From Pseudomonas sp. SST3 (GTDB lineage Bacteria > Pseudomonadota > Gammaproteobacteria > Pseudomonadales > Pseudomonadaceae): a stretch of DNA of 64,000 nucleotides. Positions 1 to 9,468 of this stretch are shown here, piece after piece. The first letter of the stretch is position 1; the number at the start of each line of letters is the position of its first letter. The stretch covers positions 139,427 through 203,426 of the forward strand of contig NZ_QORI02000011.1 in assembly GCF_003325755.1 (NCBI RefSeq), read 5' to 3'. The notes under the pieces were generated by a model, which was not told the DNA's origin, ran no database searches, and saw nothing but the letters and a program-made list of their open reading frames with translations. A program made the translations under genes and the position numbers.

Positions 1-23
1 TCGAGAAGATCGGCTTGGCTCAT
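1..23 (-). CDS. minC: Start of septum-site inhibitor MinC (partial)
   Basis: An ATG on the minus strand at 23-21 opens a frame reading MSQADLL before the window ends. This agrees with the N-terminus I remember for Pseudomonas MinC, and in P. aeruginosa minCDE lies divergent to the lipid A acyltransferase gene that follows here. MinC inhibits FtsZ assembly away from midcell. Only seven codons are visible, so the call rests on context plus this short match. Confidence 0.55.
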
Positions 24-182
24 GGTCTGCCTGCTGCGGTAAATGGCGAGGACTTATAGCGGGGCAGATCGACGCCTGCAAGTATCGCCGTGCTGAACGG
101 GCGGTTGCCGTGTATCGAGACGCCGCCGCATCAGCAGGCGATTTATCGCTAGAATGCGCGCTTTTATCGGTTCGAGTTGCCA

Positions 183-1133
183 ATGGATCGTCCTCGTTTT
201 CGCGCCTTCTTTTTTCATCCGCGTTTCTGGCTGCTATGGCTGGGCCTGGGTCTGCTATGGCTGGTGGTGCAACTGCCGTATCGGGTTCTGCTGTTGCTCG
301 GGCGCGGTCTTGGCGCGTTGATGTATCGCGTTGCCCGCTCGCGGCGGCATATCGCGCGTCGCAACCTGCAGTTGTGCTTTCCGGAACTGAATGACAAGCA
401 GCGTGAGCGGCTGCTGCGCGAGAACTTCGTATCGACCGGCATCGCCTTTTTCGAAATGGCGATGAGCTGGTGGTGGCCCAAGGCGAGGCTGCAGCGGTTG
501 GCACGGATCCAGGGCCTGGAGCATTTGCAGCAGGCGCAGGCGGAAGGCCAGGGTGTAATTCTTTTGGCGCTGCATTTCACCACGCTGGAAATCGGCGGGG
601 CGCTGCTCGGCCAGTGGCACACCATCGATGGGATGTATCGCGAGCATAAGAATCCGGTGTTCGATTTCGTGCAGCGGCGCGGTCGCGAGCGCCACAACAA
701 GGACGCAACAGCAATCGAGCGTGAGGATGTGCGCGCTATGCTCAAGGTGCTGCGTGCGGGGAGGGCGATCTGGTACGCGCCGGACCAGGACTACGGCCGC
801 AAGCAGAGCATTTTCGTGCCCTGGTTTGGTATCCCGGTGGCGACTGTTACGGCAACCACCAAGTTCGCGCGCCTGGGGCGGGCTAGGGTGGTGCCCTACA
901 CGCTGGAGCGCTTGCCTCGCTGCCAGGGGTATAGCCTGGTGGTACATCCGCCGCTCGCCGATTTCCCCGGCGAGAGCGAGGAGGCCGATTGCCGGCGCAT
1001 CAACGAATGGATCGAAGACGCGGTCAGGCAACACCCTGAGCAGTACCTATGGGCGCACCGTCGTTTCAAGACGCGTCCGGCAGGGGAGCCGAGCCTTTAC
1101 CGCAACGTGCCGAAAAAGCCGGTCACTCCGTAA
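183..1133 (+). CDS. lpxL: Lipid A biosynthesis late acyltransferase (LpxL/HtrB family)
   Basis: This 316-residue inner-membrane enzyme adds a secondary acyl chain from acyl-ACP to the lipid A precursor. A hydrophobic segment at about residues 15-40 anchors it, and the family HX4(D/E) catalytic motif is present as HFTTLE (H131, E136). Length is normal for the family. The ATG at 183 is preferred over an in-frame TTG at 177. A possible -10 box, TAGAAT, lies at 150-155. The 3' end overlaps the convergent pirin gene by 11 bases. The family is certain; which secondary acyl position it modifies cannot be read from the sequence. Confidence 0.9.
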   Translation: MDRPRFRAFFFHPRFWLLWLGLGLLWLVVQLPYRVLLLLGRGLGALMYRVARSRRHIARRNLQLCFPELNDKQRERLLRENFVSTGIAFFEMAMSWWWPKARLQRLARIQGLEHLQQAQAEGQGVILLALHFTTLEIGGALLGQWHTIDGMYREHKNPVFDFVQRRGRERHNKDATAIEREDVRAMLKVLRAGRAIWYAPDQDYGRKQSIFVPWFGIPVATVTATTKFARLGRARVVPYTLERLPRCQGYSLVVHPPLADFPGESEEADCRRINEWIEDAVRQHPEQYLWAHRRFKTRPAGEPSLYRNVPKKPVTP

Positions 1134-1968
1134 GGACACCGTCGCGAAAGTCGCGCAGGGCTTGCTCGATTTCCTCGCGGCTGTTCATCACAAACGGACC
1201 GTACTGGACGATCGGCTCACCAATGGGACGCCCGGCTAGCAGCAACACCCGAGCCCCACTGCCCGACTCGAGCAGCAGTTTGCCCTGTTCTGTGAGCCTG
1301 GCCAGCTGGCCTTTGACGAGGTGCTGGCCAGAAATCGAAATCTCTCCTTCGTATACGCAGAGCAGCAACCGATGCCCATCGGGCAACTGGGGTTCGATTC
1401 TGCTCCCGGCGGGCAGGTTCAAATCGAACAGCTGCGGTTCGGTATCGGGCCGTTGCATGGCGCCTGGCTGATCGATGCCCTCGGCCTGGAGTCGTCCGGC
1501 GATAACCACTGCTTCGATTCCGCTCGGCAGCGTCACACGCGGAACTTCCGCAGGTGCGAAGTCGCGATAACCGGGATCGCCCAGCTTGCTTTTCGCCGGT
1601 AGGTTCAGCCAGAGCTGGAAACCGCGCATCAAGCCGCGTTTCTGCTGTGGCATTTCGCTGTGGATCACCCCGCGTGCGGCGGTCATCCATTGCACGCCGC
1701 CGCTTTCAAGTAGGCCGACATTACCCAGATGATCCTCGTGCCGCATGCGGCCCTCAATCATATAAGTGATCGTCTCGAAGCCTCGGTGCGGGTGCGGCGG
1801 AAAGCCGGCTATGTATTCGTCGGGGTTGTCCGAACCGAATTCATCAAGCATCAGAAAGGGGTCGAGTTGCTCAGGCGCGGTGCCGCCGAACAGACGGGTC
1901 AGGCGAACACCGGCCCCGTCAGAGGTGGCGCGGCCGGTGCTGATGGAAAGAATTTCACGTACGGACAT
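1123..1968 (-). CDS. Pirin family protein
   Basis: A 281-residue bicupin of the pirin/YhhW family. The N-terminal cupin carries the metal-binding set H59, H61, H103 and E105 (FPPHPHRGFET and GVIHSE), so a metal site is intact. Bacterial members include quercetin 2,3-dioxygenases and redox-responsive regulators, and the sequence does not separate these. It starts 94 bases downstream of the mlaA-like stop codon on the same strand, so it could be the last gene of that transcript. Its 3' end overlaps lpxL by 11 bases. Confidence 0.88.
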   Translation of the reverse strand: MSVREILSISTGRATSDGAGVRLTRLFGGTAPEQLDPFLMLDEFGSDNPDEYIAGFPPHPHRGFETITYMIEGRMRHEDHLGNVGLLESGGVQWMTAARGVIHSEMPQQKRGLMRGFQLWLNLPAKSKLGDPGYRDFAPAEVPRVTLPSGIEAVVIAGRLQAEGIDQPGAMQRPDTEPQLFDLNLPAGSRIEPQLPDGHRLLLCVYEGEISISGQHLVKGQLARLTEQGKLLLESGSGARVLLLAGRPIGEPIVQYGPFVMNSREEIEQALRDFRDGVLTE

Positions 1969-2062
1969 GGCAGATCGCCCTCGTTGCGGATTGAGCGAAG
2001 CATACTGCTGGCCTGCCGATCAAAGGACGCGAAATTCCTCTGATTCCTATCTGGAAACTAGA

Positions 2063-2833
2063 TCATTCCTCGATCTGCAGCTCCCGCGCCCGGGTGTAGA
2101 CGTAACGGACCTTCTCATACTCGAACGGCGAATTGAGCTGCCCATAACGCAGGCTTGTCGTATGGCGAAGGTCGATCAATCGCAGAGCAGTGACGCCGAA
2201 CTCGCCGCCGCTGGCCTCGGCGTAGCTGAAGTAGTCAACTTGTCGCTCGACGCCGAAATCAAAGGCCTGGCCCGCGGTGTCGCGCAAATTGGACGGGCCA
2301 AGCGCCGGCAGGATCAGGTACGGGCCATGCGGGACGCCATAAAATCCCAATGTCTGGCCGAAGTCCTCGCTGTGGCGGGGCAATCCCATGCGGGTCGCCG
2401 GATCCCAGATTCCGCCGACGCCAAGAATGGTGTTGAACAGCAGGCGAGCGGTGGTGTTCATCGCCCGCTTGGCCTTGAGCTGCGCCACGCTGTTGAACAA
2501 GGTGGGTATCTCACCAAGATTACTGAAGAAGTTGCTCACCCCGGTGCGTACGACCCGCGGGGTCACATATCTGTAGCCACGTACCGCCGGCAGCATTACC
2601 CATTGATCCAGCCGGTAGTTGAAATAGTACATGCGTCGGTTCAGCGACTCCCAAGGGTCGTAGATGTCCAGTGCATGGAAGGTGGCGCGTTCGAATTCGC
2701 GCTGATCCAGTCCGGGATTGAAGTCCAGGTTGCGTAGTGGATGGGTGAAGCCATCCTCGTCGGGGACAGGCGTCTGGGCGCCGGCGAGGCTGCTGGCGAG
2801 CAGCAACAGCCCAAGCAGGTAACGTCTAGCCAC
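2063..2833 (-). CDS. MlaA/VacJ-family protein, first copy
   Basis: A 256-residue member of the MlaA (VacJ) family, which in Gram-negative bacteria removes phospholipid from the outer leaflet of the outer membrane. Family blocks are visible: DPWESLNRRMYYFN, a conserved NTTARLLFNT segment and SEDFGQTLG. I chose the GTG at 2833 because GGAG sits seven bases upstream and the start overlaps the stop of the preceding hydrolase gene; an in-frame ATG lies at 2860. The signal peptide (ending near SLAGAQ) has no lipobox cysteine, unlike E. coli MlaA. A second paralogue lies at 53244-53945. No mlaBCDEF genes are nearby. Confidence 0.85.
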   Translation of the reverse strand: MARRYLLGLLLLASSLAGAQTPVPDEDGFTHPLRNLDFNPGLDQREFERATFHALDIYDPWESLNRRMYYFNYRLDQWVMLPAVRGYRYVTPRVVRTGVSNFFSNLGEIPTLFNSVAQLKAKRAMNTTARLLFNTILGVGGIWDPATRMGLPRHSEDFGQTLGFYGVPHGPYLILPALGPSNLRDTAGQAFDFGVERQVDYFSYAEASGGEFGVTALRLIDLRHTTSLRYGQLNSPFEYEKVRYVYTRARELQIEE

Positions 2834-4118
2834 GGAAAAACTCCAGCATGTCTTGGGCATTGACCCGGTAATCGAGGTTGCCGCAATGGCCGCCGCGTGG
2901 GTAAAGCGTCATGCGCTCGCCGAAGGTGCGGCGTAGAAAGCCCAGATCTCCAGCGCCGAGAATGATGTCGTCGGCATTATGCATGACGGCGATCTTCTGG
3001 CTGTCGCGCAGATAGTCTTCCAGCGCATAGAGGCTGACTTGCTGCACCAGCTGTGCCAGGCTGCCGCCATCCTTTTGAGCGCGCCACATGGGAATGAGCT
3101 GTTCGGTGATATAGCAGTCGAAGTCACAAAGCAAAGCGCGCCGGAAGAATGGCTCGAGGCTGGTTCCTTCGTCGATCGGATGCTTGGGCGGAACGATTAA
3201 GCCTCGGCGGTTGATCAGGTCCGAGGTAAAGACGATATCGGCCGCCGAGAATCGGAACACCGAGCCAATCAGCATCGCCATCTGCTCGTCCGTCAGCCGC
3301 AGGGCTGATCGTTGAAAGTCGAACAGCATGGCTTCGTCGAGATTGATCGATCCATGCTGCCGATAGTAACGAGTCAGCTTTTCCAGAATGACTTCATAGA
3401 AGGTAGTGGTGCTGTCGATTGCCTCGACTTGAGTCTGCACCAGCTTGTCGAGGTTATTGATGGAGGTGTAGAGGTTTACCGGCGGGTTCAGCATCAGCAC
3501 GCGCTTGAAGTTGAAACTCTGCCGAGTCTCGTCGAGCTTGCTGACGAAGGCGGCGTTGAGCGCGCCGAGACTGTAGCCGGTGAGGTTGAACTCGGTGATG
3601 GGCAGCTCATGCTGTTGCGCCCGGACCGCCTGCATGACCCGGTACAGATCCTTGGCATCGTCAGGACTGTAGCCCGGCGTGGCGAAGCGTGAAGCGGCGG
3701 CAATGAAGTCGAAACTGGTCGGCGAAGACAGCTGCACCACGTGATACCCAGCCCCGTAGAACAGTCGCTTCAGGTATTCGGTCTTGCCGGCCGCATAGCT
3801 CGCGCCGGTGCCAGAAATAATGAACATCAGCGGGGCCGGGCCGGGTTGCCGCGCCAGGCGGTAGGTCAGTCGTTTCACGGCCCAGAAGTTATCCGGCAGC
3901 GTGAACTCGCGTTCGGGGTGCAGTCGCAGATGGTAATCGGCCTGATCGATGTCGTCGTCGCCGGGCACCTCGGCACGCAACGCGGCCGGGGTTGTGGCGA
4001 TTGTCGCTTCGAACGGGTTGCTCAACGGATAGCCATATTCTTCGACGCTGATATCCGCGGCGTAGGCAGGCGCTACGGCCAGCGAGAGCAGTGCGGTCAG
4101 GCACAACAGCAACGGCAT
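2826..4118 (-). CDS. Exported alpha/beta hydrolase
   Basis: A 430-residue alpha/beta-hydrolase with a signal peptide (residues 1-20, ending AYA). The nucleophile elbow is GYSLG with S183, and plausible acid and histidine partners appear late (HNADD and GGHCGN). It is probably periplasmic. The frame is open upstream to 4325, but the ATG at 4118 has AGGAG seven bases before it and directly opens the signal peptide. Its last codons overlap the start of the MlaA-like gene, so the two are translationally coupled, suggesting a lipid or cell-envelope substrate. The substrate is unknown. Confidence 0.8.
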   Translation of the reverse strand: MPLLLCLTALLSLAVAPAYAADISVEEYGYPLSNPFEATIATTPAALRAEVPGDDDIDQADYHLRLHPEREFTLPDNFWAVKRLTYRLARQPGPAPLMFIISGTGASYAAGKTEYLKRLFYGAGYHVVQLSSPTSFDFIAAASRFATPGYSPDDAKDLYRVMQAVRAQQHELPITEFNLTGYSLGALNAAFVSKLDETRQSFNFKRVLMLNPPVNLYTSINNLDKLVQTQVEAIDSTTTFYEVILEKLTRYYRQHGSINLDEAMLFDFQRSALRLTDEQMAMLIGSVFRFSAADIVFTSDLINRRGLIVPPKHPIDEGTSLEPFFRRALLCDFDCYITEQLIPMWRAQKDGGSLAQLVQQVSLYALEDYLRDSQKIAVMHNADDIILGAGDLGFLRRTFGERMTLYPRGGHCGNLDYRVNAQDMLEFFRG

Positions 4119-4621
4119 GTATGGGGCTCTCCTGGGACTGGCTTGGATGTTCGGCAAACTCGTGATCCTGGGGTTGGCTGACGAAGATCGGTGCTGCCAT
4201 AGGAAGCGCAGCCGGCGACGGACGGCGATCCGACGCAGCGGATTCTCGTTCATGGTTGGCGAGTGTAGATTGGTTTCTGCACGGCGAGCCGGTCCTTTGG
4301 CGACGGCAGCTGAGGGTCTTAACATCCTTATCGAAGCATGTCCGGCCGTCTATTCGGCGTTCCGGCGCGTGTGGTTTCAGCGGCGTGGTGCACTTCTGCT
4401 GTGCATGTTCGCTTTATCCTTGCCGTCCTTTGCGGAATTAAACCGCGGGAGGCGCAAGGCGTTACCCATTGACCACAAGTTGGCCGGCTGGTTGCGCTCA
4501 TGATCGCTCGTTGAACGTTCGCATCTTCCTGGTCACCGCCGGTATCCCATCTTTCGCCCGGTAAATGGGCCGTTAAGCACGCGGCGCGTCGGACCACGGC
4601 TGGCGGCGTCCCACCGGCTCG
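4119..4621. other. Non-coding gap upstream of the hydrolase gene
   Basis: About 500 bases between the hydrolase start and the DUF2061 stop, both on the minus strand. The open frames here are extensions of, or antisense to, the hydrolase frame and have no recognisable protein features. I see no RNA gene, strong hairpin or repeat; the hydrolase promoter should lie here. Confidence 0.5.
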
Positions 4622-4846
4622 TCAGGCCTGATGATGCAGCCACGCATGGGCGGGAATTCCATCGTGCGGAGCCGGACGCTTTTCCAGCTTTTGCCAGACT
4701 TTCTCGTGAAAATAGAAGCCAACCGAATTGCAGAGCGGCTCGATGGCGGCGACCAGACCGCCCGCGGCAAGACTTCCGGTCAAGGCATAGGTCACCGTGA
4801 AGGCGATGCAGAAGTGCATCAGGGTGAACGTGATTGTCTTGGTCAT
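4622..4846 (-). CDS. DUF2061 small membrane protein
   Basis: A 74-residue protein with two predicted membrane helices separated by a short glycine-rich turn (about residues 5-22 and 26-45) followed by a FHEKVWQKL-type segment and a polar tail. This matches the DUF2061 family of predicted inner-membrane proteins, whose function is not established. It is transcribed divergently from yjcH-actP, and the 256-base space between them holds the repeated element described separately. Confidence 0.75.
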   Translation of the reverse strand: MTKTITFTLMHFCIAFTVTYALTGSLAAGGLVAAIEPLCNSVGFYFHEKVWQKLEKRPAPHDGIPAHAWLHHQA

Positions 4847-4890
4847 GGAGTGGCTCCGAGATGCGGTCGAGATTTATTCTCTGTTGGGCG

Positions 4891-5021
4891 ATAGTCTCGC
4901 TCCGTCATCCCAGATTGAAAAATCGTCGTGTTCGATGATCGGTATAGTCTCGCTCTATGTCCGCAAAATGAACCTCCGGAGGCTCTAGAACGGCTGTTTC
5001 GGAAAATAAAAACCAGACTAT
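4891..5021. promoter_or_regulatory. Repeated element upstream of yjcH-actP
   Basis: ATAGTCTCGCTC occurs twice in direct orientation, at 4891-4902 and 4944-4955, 53 bases apart start to start, about five helical turns. The inner ATAGTCT recurs inverted as AGACTAT at 5015-5021. A 10-base palindrome, CCTCCGGAGG, lies at 4973-4982. The arrangement suggests binding sites for a regulator of acetate uptake. In pseudomonads actP is known to respond to the CrbSR/MxtR-ErdR two-component system, but I cannot assign these sites to ErdR. Confidence 0.45.
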
Positions 5022-5102
5022 GGTCGAGTGGTGTTCGGTCTGTCGGGCTCTACAGTAGCCGCCTGCCCTCATCAGTGGGTAGCGATCGTGTGGAGACAGA
5101 CA

Positions 5103-5417
5103 ATGCAAAATGAAGATGTTTACCGGCAGATCTATGCCAATCCGCGCTTCCAGGAATTGGTCGCGAAACGCGGTCGCTTCGCCTGGCTGCTCTCGGCCGT
5201 GATGCTCGGTGCTTATCTCGCGTTTATCCTGCTGATCGCTTTTGAGCCAGCAATCCTGGGCATTCCTCTGGCAGCAGGCACCGTTACCACTTGGGGTATT
5301 CCGGTGGGCGTCGGTGTGATCTTTATGGCGTTCATTCTCACGGGCGTCTACGTCCAGCGCGCCAACGGCGAGTTTGACCGTATCAACCAGGAAATCCTCA
5401 ACGAGGCTCAGCAATGA
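5103..5417 (+). CDS. yjcH: DUF485 membrane protein YjcH
   Basis: A 104-residue DUF485 protein with two membrane segments (about residues 28-50 and 62-85). It is the usual partner of the acetate permease; the yjcH-actP order is conserved from E. coli to Pseudomonas, though its exact role is unclear. The ATG at 5103 is preceded by GGAG; the frame extends further upstream without family similarity. Its stop codon overlaps the actP start (ATGA, 5414-5417), implying coupled translation. Confidence 0.92.
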   Translation: MQNEDVYRQIYANPRFQELVAKRGRFAWLLSAVMLGAYLAFILLIAFEPAILGIPLAAGTVTTWGIPVGVGVIFMAFILTGVYVQRANGEFDRINQEILNEAQQ

Positions 5418-7072
5418 TGGTCGTGCGTTTATTGATGGCAGCGGTTCTGCTGGTTGCCTCGCCGTTGTTGCTCGCCGATGCCATCACTGGCGAGGTGCAG
5501 AAACAGGCAGTCAACTACACGGCGATTGCCATGTTCGTTGCGTTCATCGCGTTCACCATGGGCATCACCAAGTGGGCAGCCAAGCGCAACACGTCCACCT
5601 CCGACTATTACACGGCCGGCGGCAGCATCACTGGCTTCCAGAACGGTCTGGCAATTGCCGGCGACTTCATGTCCGCGGCTTCATTCCTGGGCATTTCCGC
5701 GCTGGTTTATACGAGCGGCTACGACGGCCTGATCTATTCCATCGGCTTTCTGGTCGGCTGGCCCGTGATCCTGTTTCTGATGGCGGAGCGGCTGCGTAAT
5801 CTCGGCAAGTTCACCTTCTCCGACGTCGCGTCTTATCGCCTCGGACAAACCCAGATTCGCATCCTCTCGGCCTTCGGCTCGCTGATCGTGGTGGCCTTCT
5901 ATCTGATCGCGCAGATGGTCGGCGCCGGCAAGCTGATCCAGTTGTTGTTCGGTCTCGATTATTACGTCGCCGTAGTTCTGGTCGGCGTACTGATGGTCAT
6001 GTACGTGCTCTTCGGCGGCATGCTGGCGACCACCTGGGTGCAGATCATCAAGGCGGTTCTGCTGCTATCGGGCGCCAGCTTCATGGCGGTCATGGTAATG
6101 AAAGCGGTGAACTTCGACTTCGGCAGTCTGTTCGCCGAAGCGGTGAGCATTCACGAGAAGGGCGCTGCGATCATGAGTCCGGGCGGGCTGGTATCTGATC
6201 CAATCTCGGCGATCTCGCTCGGTCTGGCCCTGATGTTCGGTACGGCCGGCCTACCGCACATCCTGATGCGTTTCTTCACCGTCGCCGACGCCAAGGAAGC
6301 GCGCAAGAGCGTGTTCTACGCCACTGGCTTCATCGGGTATTTCTACATCCTGACCTTCATCATCGGCTTCGGCGCCATTCTGCTGGTCAGCACCAACCCC
6401 GAGTTCAAGGACGCCGCCGGCGCCATTATCGGTGGGACCAATATGGTCGCCATCCATCTGGCCAACGCGGTTGGTGGCAATCTGTTCCTCGGCTTCATCT
6501 CCGCGGTAGCCTTCGCCACCATCCTGGCGGTCGTGGCCGGTCTGACGCTGGCGGGCGCCTCGGCCGTTTCCCATGACCTCTATGCCTGCGTGATCAAGAA
6601 GGGCAAGGCCAAGGAAGAGGACGAGATGCGCGTCACCAAGATCACCACGCTGACCTTGGGTGTCGTGGCGATTCTGTTGGGCATCATCTTCGAGAAGCAG
6701 AACATCGCCTTCATGGTGGGGCTGGCGTTCTCGATCGCGGCCAGCTGCAACTTCCCGGTGCTGTTCCTTTCCATGTACTGGAAAGGCCTGAGCACCCGTG
6801 GTGCGCTGATCGGCGGCTCGCTGGGTCTGGCTACCGCGCTGGTCCTGACTATCATCAGCCCGACCGTATGGGTCGATGTGTTCGGCTATGCCGAGGCCAT
6901 CTTCCCTTACAAGTACCCGGCGTTGTTCTCGATGATCGTCGCGTTCGTGGGGATCTGGTTCTTCTCGGTCACCGATAAGTCCAAGTCGGCCGGTCTCGAG
7001 CGCGAGCGCTTCTTCTCGCAGTTCGTCCGGTCGCAGACTGGTCTGGGTTCCAGTGGGGCGGTCGCTCACTGA
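5414..7072 (+). CDS. actP: Cation/acetate symporter ActP
   Basis: A 552-residue sodium:solute symporter family protein. An N-terminal signal-like helix (residues 1-20) precedes about 13 membrane helices. The segment around SDYYTAGGS and the block [17 protein letters not shown] are characteristic of ActP and related monocarboxylate symporters. ActP takes up acetate and other short carboxylates with Na+ or H+, feeding acetyl-CoA synthetase. It is the second gene of the yjcH-actP operon and is followed by a strong intrinsic terminator. Confidence 0.93.
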   Translation: MMVVRLLMAAVLLVASPLLLADAITGEVQKQAVNYTAIAMFVAFIAFTMGITKWAAKRNTSTSDYYTAGGSITGFQNGLAIAGDFMSAASFLGISALVYTSGYDGLIYSIGFLVGWPVILFLMAERLRNLGKFTFSDVASYRLGQTQIRILSAFGSLIVVAFYLIAQMVGAGKLIQLLFGLDYYVAVVLVGVLMVMYVLFGGMLATTWVQIIKAVLLLSGASFMAVMVMKAVNFDFGSLFAEAVSIHEKGAAIMSPGGLVSDPISAISLGLALMFGTAGLPHILMRFFTVADAKEARKSVFYATGFIGYFYILTFIIGFGAILLVSTNPEFKDAAGAIIGGTNMVAIHLANAVGGNLFLGFISAVAFATILAVVAGLTLAGASAVSHDLYACVIKKGKAKEEDEMRVTKITTLTLGVVAILLGIIFEKQNIAFMVGLAFSIAASCNFPVLFLSMYWKGLSTRGALIGGSLGLATALVLTIISPTVWVDVFGYAEAIFPYKYPALFSMIVAFVGIWFFSVTDKSKSAGLERERFFSQFVRSQTGLGSSGAVAH

Positions 7073-7090
7073 TCGCTGAGCCGGACACCG

Positions 7091-7119
7091 AAAAGGGCAG
7101 CCATGAGGCTGCCCTTTTT
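7091..7119 (+). terminator. Intrinsic terminator after actP
   Basis: A perfect 12-bp stem, AAAAGGGCAGCC (7091-7102) with GGCTGCCCTTTT (7107-7118), closes a four-base loop and ends in a T run. It is a textbook rho-independent terminator 18 bases after the actP stop codon. Confidence 0.92.
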
Positions 7120-7274
7120 GCTTTCTACCCCTTTCGAATCTGCCTGGCCGGCGGCGTGACCGGCGCCAATCGGGCGCGGAACATGGCCGTCATTCAGCAT
7201 TTCGATAGAGGCCGGACCCGGCGTTTGCTTTCGCTAGACTCGCTGCAACACAACGGACAAGAAGGCAGCAAACG

Positions 7275-8081
7275 ATGCAAAATCGCATGATGGTCACTGG
7301 CGCCGGTTCTGGTCTCGGTCGTGAGATCGCCCTGCGCTGGGCACGAGAGGGCTGGCAGCTGGCGCTCTCGGATGTCAACGAGGTCGGTCTGGCCGAAACC
7401 CTGAAAATGGTTCGTGAGGCCGGCGGCGACGGCTTCACCCAGCGCTGTGACGTACGCGACTACAGTCAGTTAACGGCGCTGGCACAAGCCTGCGAGACCA
7501 AACTCGGCGGTATCGACGTGGTAGTCAATAACGCCGGTGTTGCTTCCGGTGGCTTCTTCGACGAGTTGTCGCTGGAAGATTGGGAATGGCAGATCGCCAT
7601 CAACCTGATGGGGGTGGTCAAGGGGTGCAAGGCCTTCCTGCCGCTGGTGCAGAAAAGTCACGGCAAGATAATCAATATCGCCTCCATGGCGGCGCTGATG
7701 CAGGCGCCCGGCATGAGCAACTACAACGTGGCCAAGGCCGGCGTGGTCGCTTTGTCGGAGAGTCTGCTGGTCGAGCTGAAGCAACAGGAAGTGGGCGTCC
7801 ATGTGGTCTGCCCGTCGTTCTTCCAGACCAACCTGATGGACTCGTATCGCGGGCCGACGCCGAATATGAAGGCGCAGATCAGCAAGCTGCTGGAGGCATC
7901 GCCGATCACTGCTGCCGATATTGCCGACTACATCTATCAGCAGGTGGCCGAAGGGGTGTTCATGATCCTGCCGCATGAGGAAGGTCGCATGGCTTGGAAA
8001 ATCAAGCAGCAGAATCCGCAGGCCATTTATGACGAGATGGGTGCACTGGCGGAGAAGAAGCGCAATAAGAGCAGAACCTGA
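7275..8081 (+). CDS. Short-chain dehydrogenase/reductase
   Basis: A 268-residue classical SDR. The cofactor-binding motif TGAGSGLG (residues 8-15), the NNAG block (85-88) and the catalytic set S137, Y150 and K154 (YNVAK) are all intact, so an active NAD(P)-dependent oxidoreductase is expected. The substrate cannot be predicted. It stands alone between the actP terminator and the MFS gene, which starts 83 bases downstream on the same strand. Confidence 0.88.
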   Translation: MQNRMMVTGAGSGLGREIALRWAREGWQLALSDVNEVGLAETLKMVREAGGDGFTQRCDVRDYSQLTALAQACETKLGGIDVVVNNAGVASGGFFDELSLEDWEWQIAINLMGVVKGCKAFLPLVQKSHGKIINIASMAALMQAPGMSNYNVAKAGVVALSESLLVELKQQEVGVHVVCPSFFQTNLMDSYRGPTPNMKAQISKLLEASPITAADIADYIYQQVAEGVFMILPHEEGRMAWKIKQQNPQAIYDEMGALAEKKRNKSRT

Positions 8082-8164
8082 CCAATCGGTCCGTTCTACT
8101 TGCCGTGTCCTGGGGTCGGGAGTAGGGTTGCCGGTTCGACCCCGGACCGACCCTTGGATTCACT

Positions 8165-9337
8165 GTGAAAAACCCATCCCGCTGGCTGCTCATGCTGGCT
8201 TTGGTGCTTGCCGCCATCAATCTTCGCCCCGGTATTACCTCCTTTGCGCCCCTGATCGAACGCATCGCCGCGGAGCTGAGCCTCAGCCGAAGCGTGATCA
8301 GCCTGACCACGGCCCTGCCGGTCCTGCTGATGGGATTGCTGGCACCGCTGGCGCCACGCCTGGCAGTGCGTTTCGGTCTGGAACGGACCATCAGTCTGTG
8401 TCTGGCCCTGATCGGTCTGGCGCTGGTGTTGCGTCTGTTCGCTGAGAACGCGGCGATATTGATCGGCACGGCGGCTATGGTCGGTGCTGGTATAGCCGTT
8501 GCCGGGCCGTTGCTGTCGGGCTTCATCAAGCGGTACTTCCTCGATCGCATGGGCAAGACGGCGGCCTTTTATTCGCTGAGCATGGCTGTGGGCGGCACCA
8601 TTGGCGTGGTGCTGACCGCACCGGCGACGCAGCTACTGGGTGAGCGTTGGACCTTTGGTCTTGCGCTCTGGGCGATCCCGGCCATCCTGGCGCTGATCAT
8701 ATGGTGGCGGTTGCCCAATCAGCCGGAGGCAGCCGCTGAGCACCGGGCGGGATTGCCCTGGGGCGAGCCTCGCGCCTGGCTGGTCAGTATTTATTTCGCT
8801 TTGCAGGCCGGGTTGTTCTACGCCTTGGCAACCTGGCTGGTGGCGCGCTACCACGAGGCCGGCTTCAGCCTGCTGCAGAGCAACGCGTTCTTCAGCGGCT
8901 TCATGCTGATTGGTATGCCGAGCGCCTTCGTCATGCCCTGGCTAGCGCAGCGCTTCGGCAACCGGCATCTTCTGATGGCCGGCTGCGGGGTGCTGGCGAC
9001 GGCCTGCCTGCTGATCATCGCCTGGCTTCCGCAGGTCCAGCCGCTGGTGGTCTGCATGTTCTTGGGCGTGGCGCTGAACGGCACGTTTTCCATGTCGTTG
9101 GTGCTGCCCATGTACGAAGCAAGCACGCCGCTGGCGGTGAGCCGGCTGACCGCGATGATGCTCTGCACCGGCTATTGCCTGGCATGTTTCACGCCGGTCC
9201 TGACCGGGCTGGGGCGTGACATTGCCGGCGATTACCGGTGGCCGTTTCTGGTACTAGCCGGCATGTCAGCGGTGATGTCCGTGCTCGCCTTGCGACTGGC
9301 GTCTCGTCGCGATGTGACGGCAGCGGTTGCGACCTGA
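8165..9337 (+). CDS. MFS transporter, CynX/NimT type
   Basis: A 390-residue major facilitator carrier with about 12 membrane helices. The opening LAAINLRPGITS segment and the following helix pattern are typical of the CynX/NimT (cyanate/2-nitroimidazole) branch. The start is a GTG at 8165 with only a weak ribosome-binding site. The substrate is uncertain: members export or import small anionic or heteroaromatic compounds, and no cynS or cynT lies nearby, so cyanate transport is not specifically supported. Confidence 0.85.
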   Translation: MKNPSRWLLMLALVLAAINLRPGITSFAPLIERIAAELSLSRSVISLTTALPVLLMGLLAPLAPRLAVRFGLERTISLCLALIGLALVLRLFAENAAILIGTAAMVGAGIAVAGPLLSGFIKRYFLDRMGKTAAFYSLSMAVGGTIGVVLTAPATQLLGERWTFGLALWAIPAILALIIWWRLPNQPEAAAEHRAGLPWGEPRAWLVSIYFALQAGLFYALATWLVARYHEAGFSLLQSNAFFSGFMLIGMPSAFVMPWLAQRFGNRHLLMAGCGVLATACLLIIAWLPQVQPLVVCMFLGVALNGTFSMSLVLPMYEASTPLAVSRLTAMMLCTGYCLACFTPVLTGLGRDIAGDYRWPFLVLAGMSAVMSVLALRLASRRDVTAAVAT

Positions 9338-9468
9338 AGATACGAGGGCAGTGAGAAGGTGTGGCCTGCGTCACTCCTGAGCAGTGCGAAGCTTTTATGG
9401 CCGCAGCGCATGCTGGAACGCCGGCTGGATTTGGTTGAACATGTCGGGCTTTGGTCTGGAGTATCCCT

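Noticed and set aside
4328..4597. Possible small minus-strand gene in the 4119-4621 gap
   Set aside because: No family similarity, no good ribosome-binding site and irregular composition.
6251..7069. 272-residue open frame antisense to actP
   Set aside because: Highly charged, repetitive composition typical of the reverse frame of a membrane protein; no family features or ribosome-binding site.
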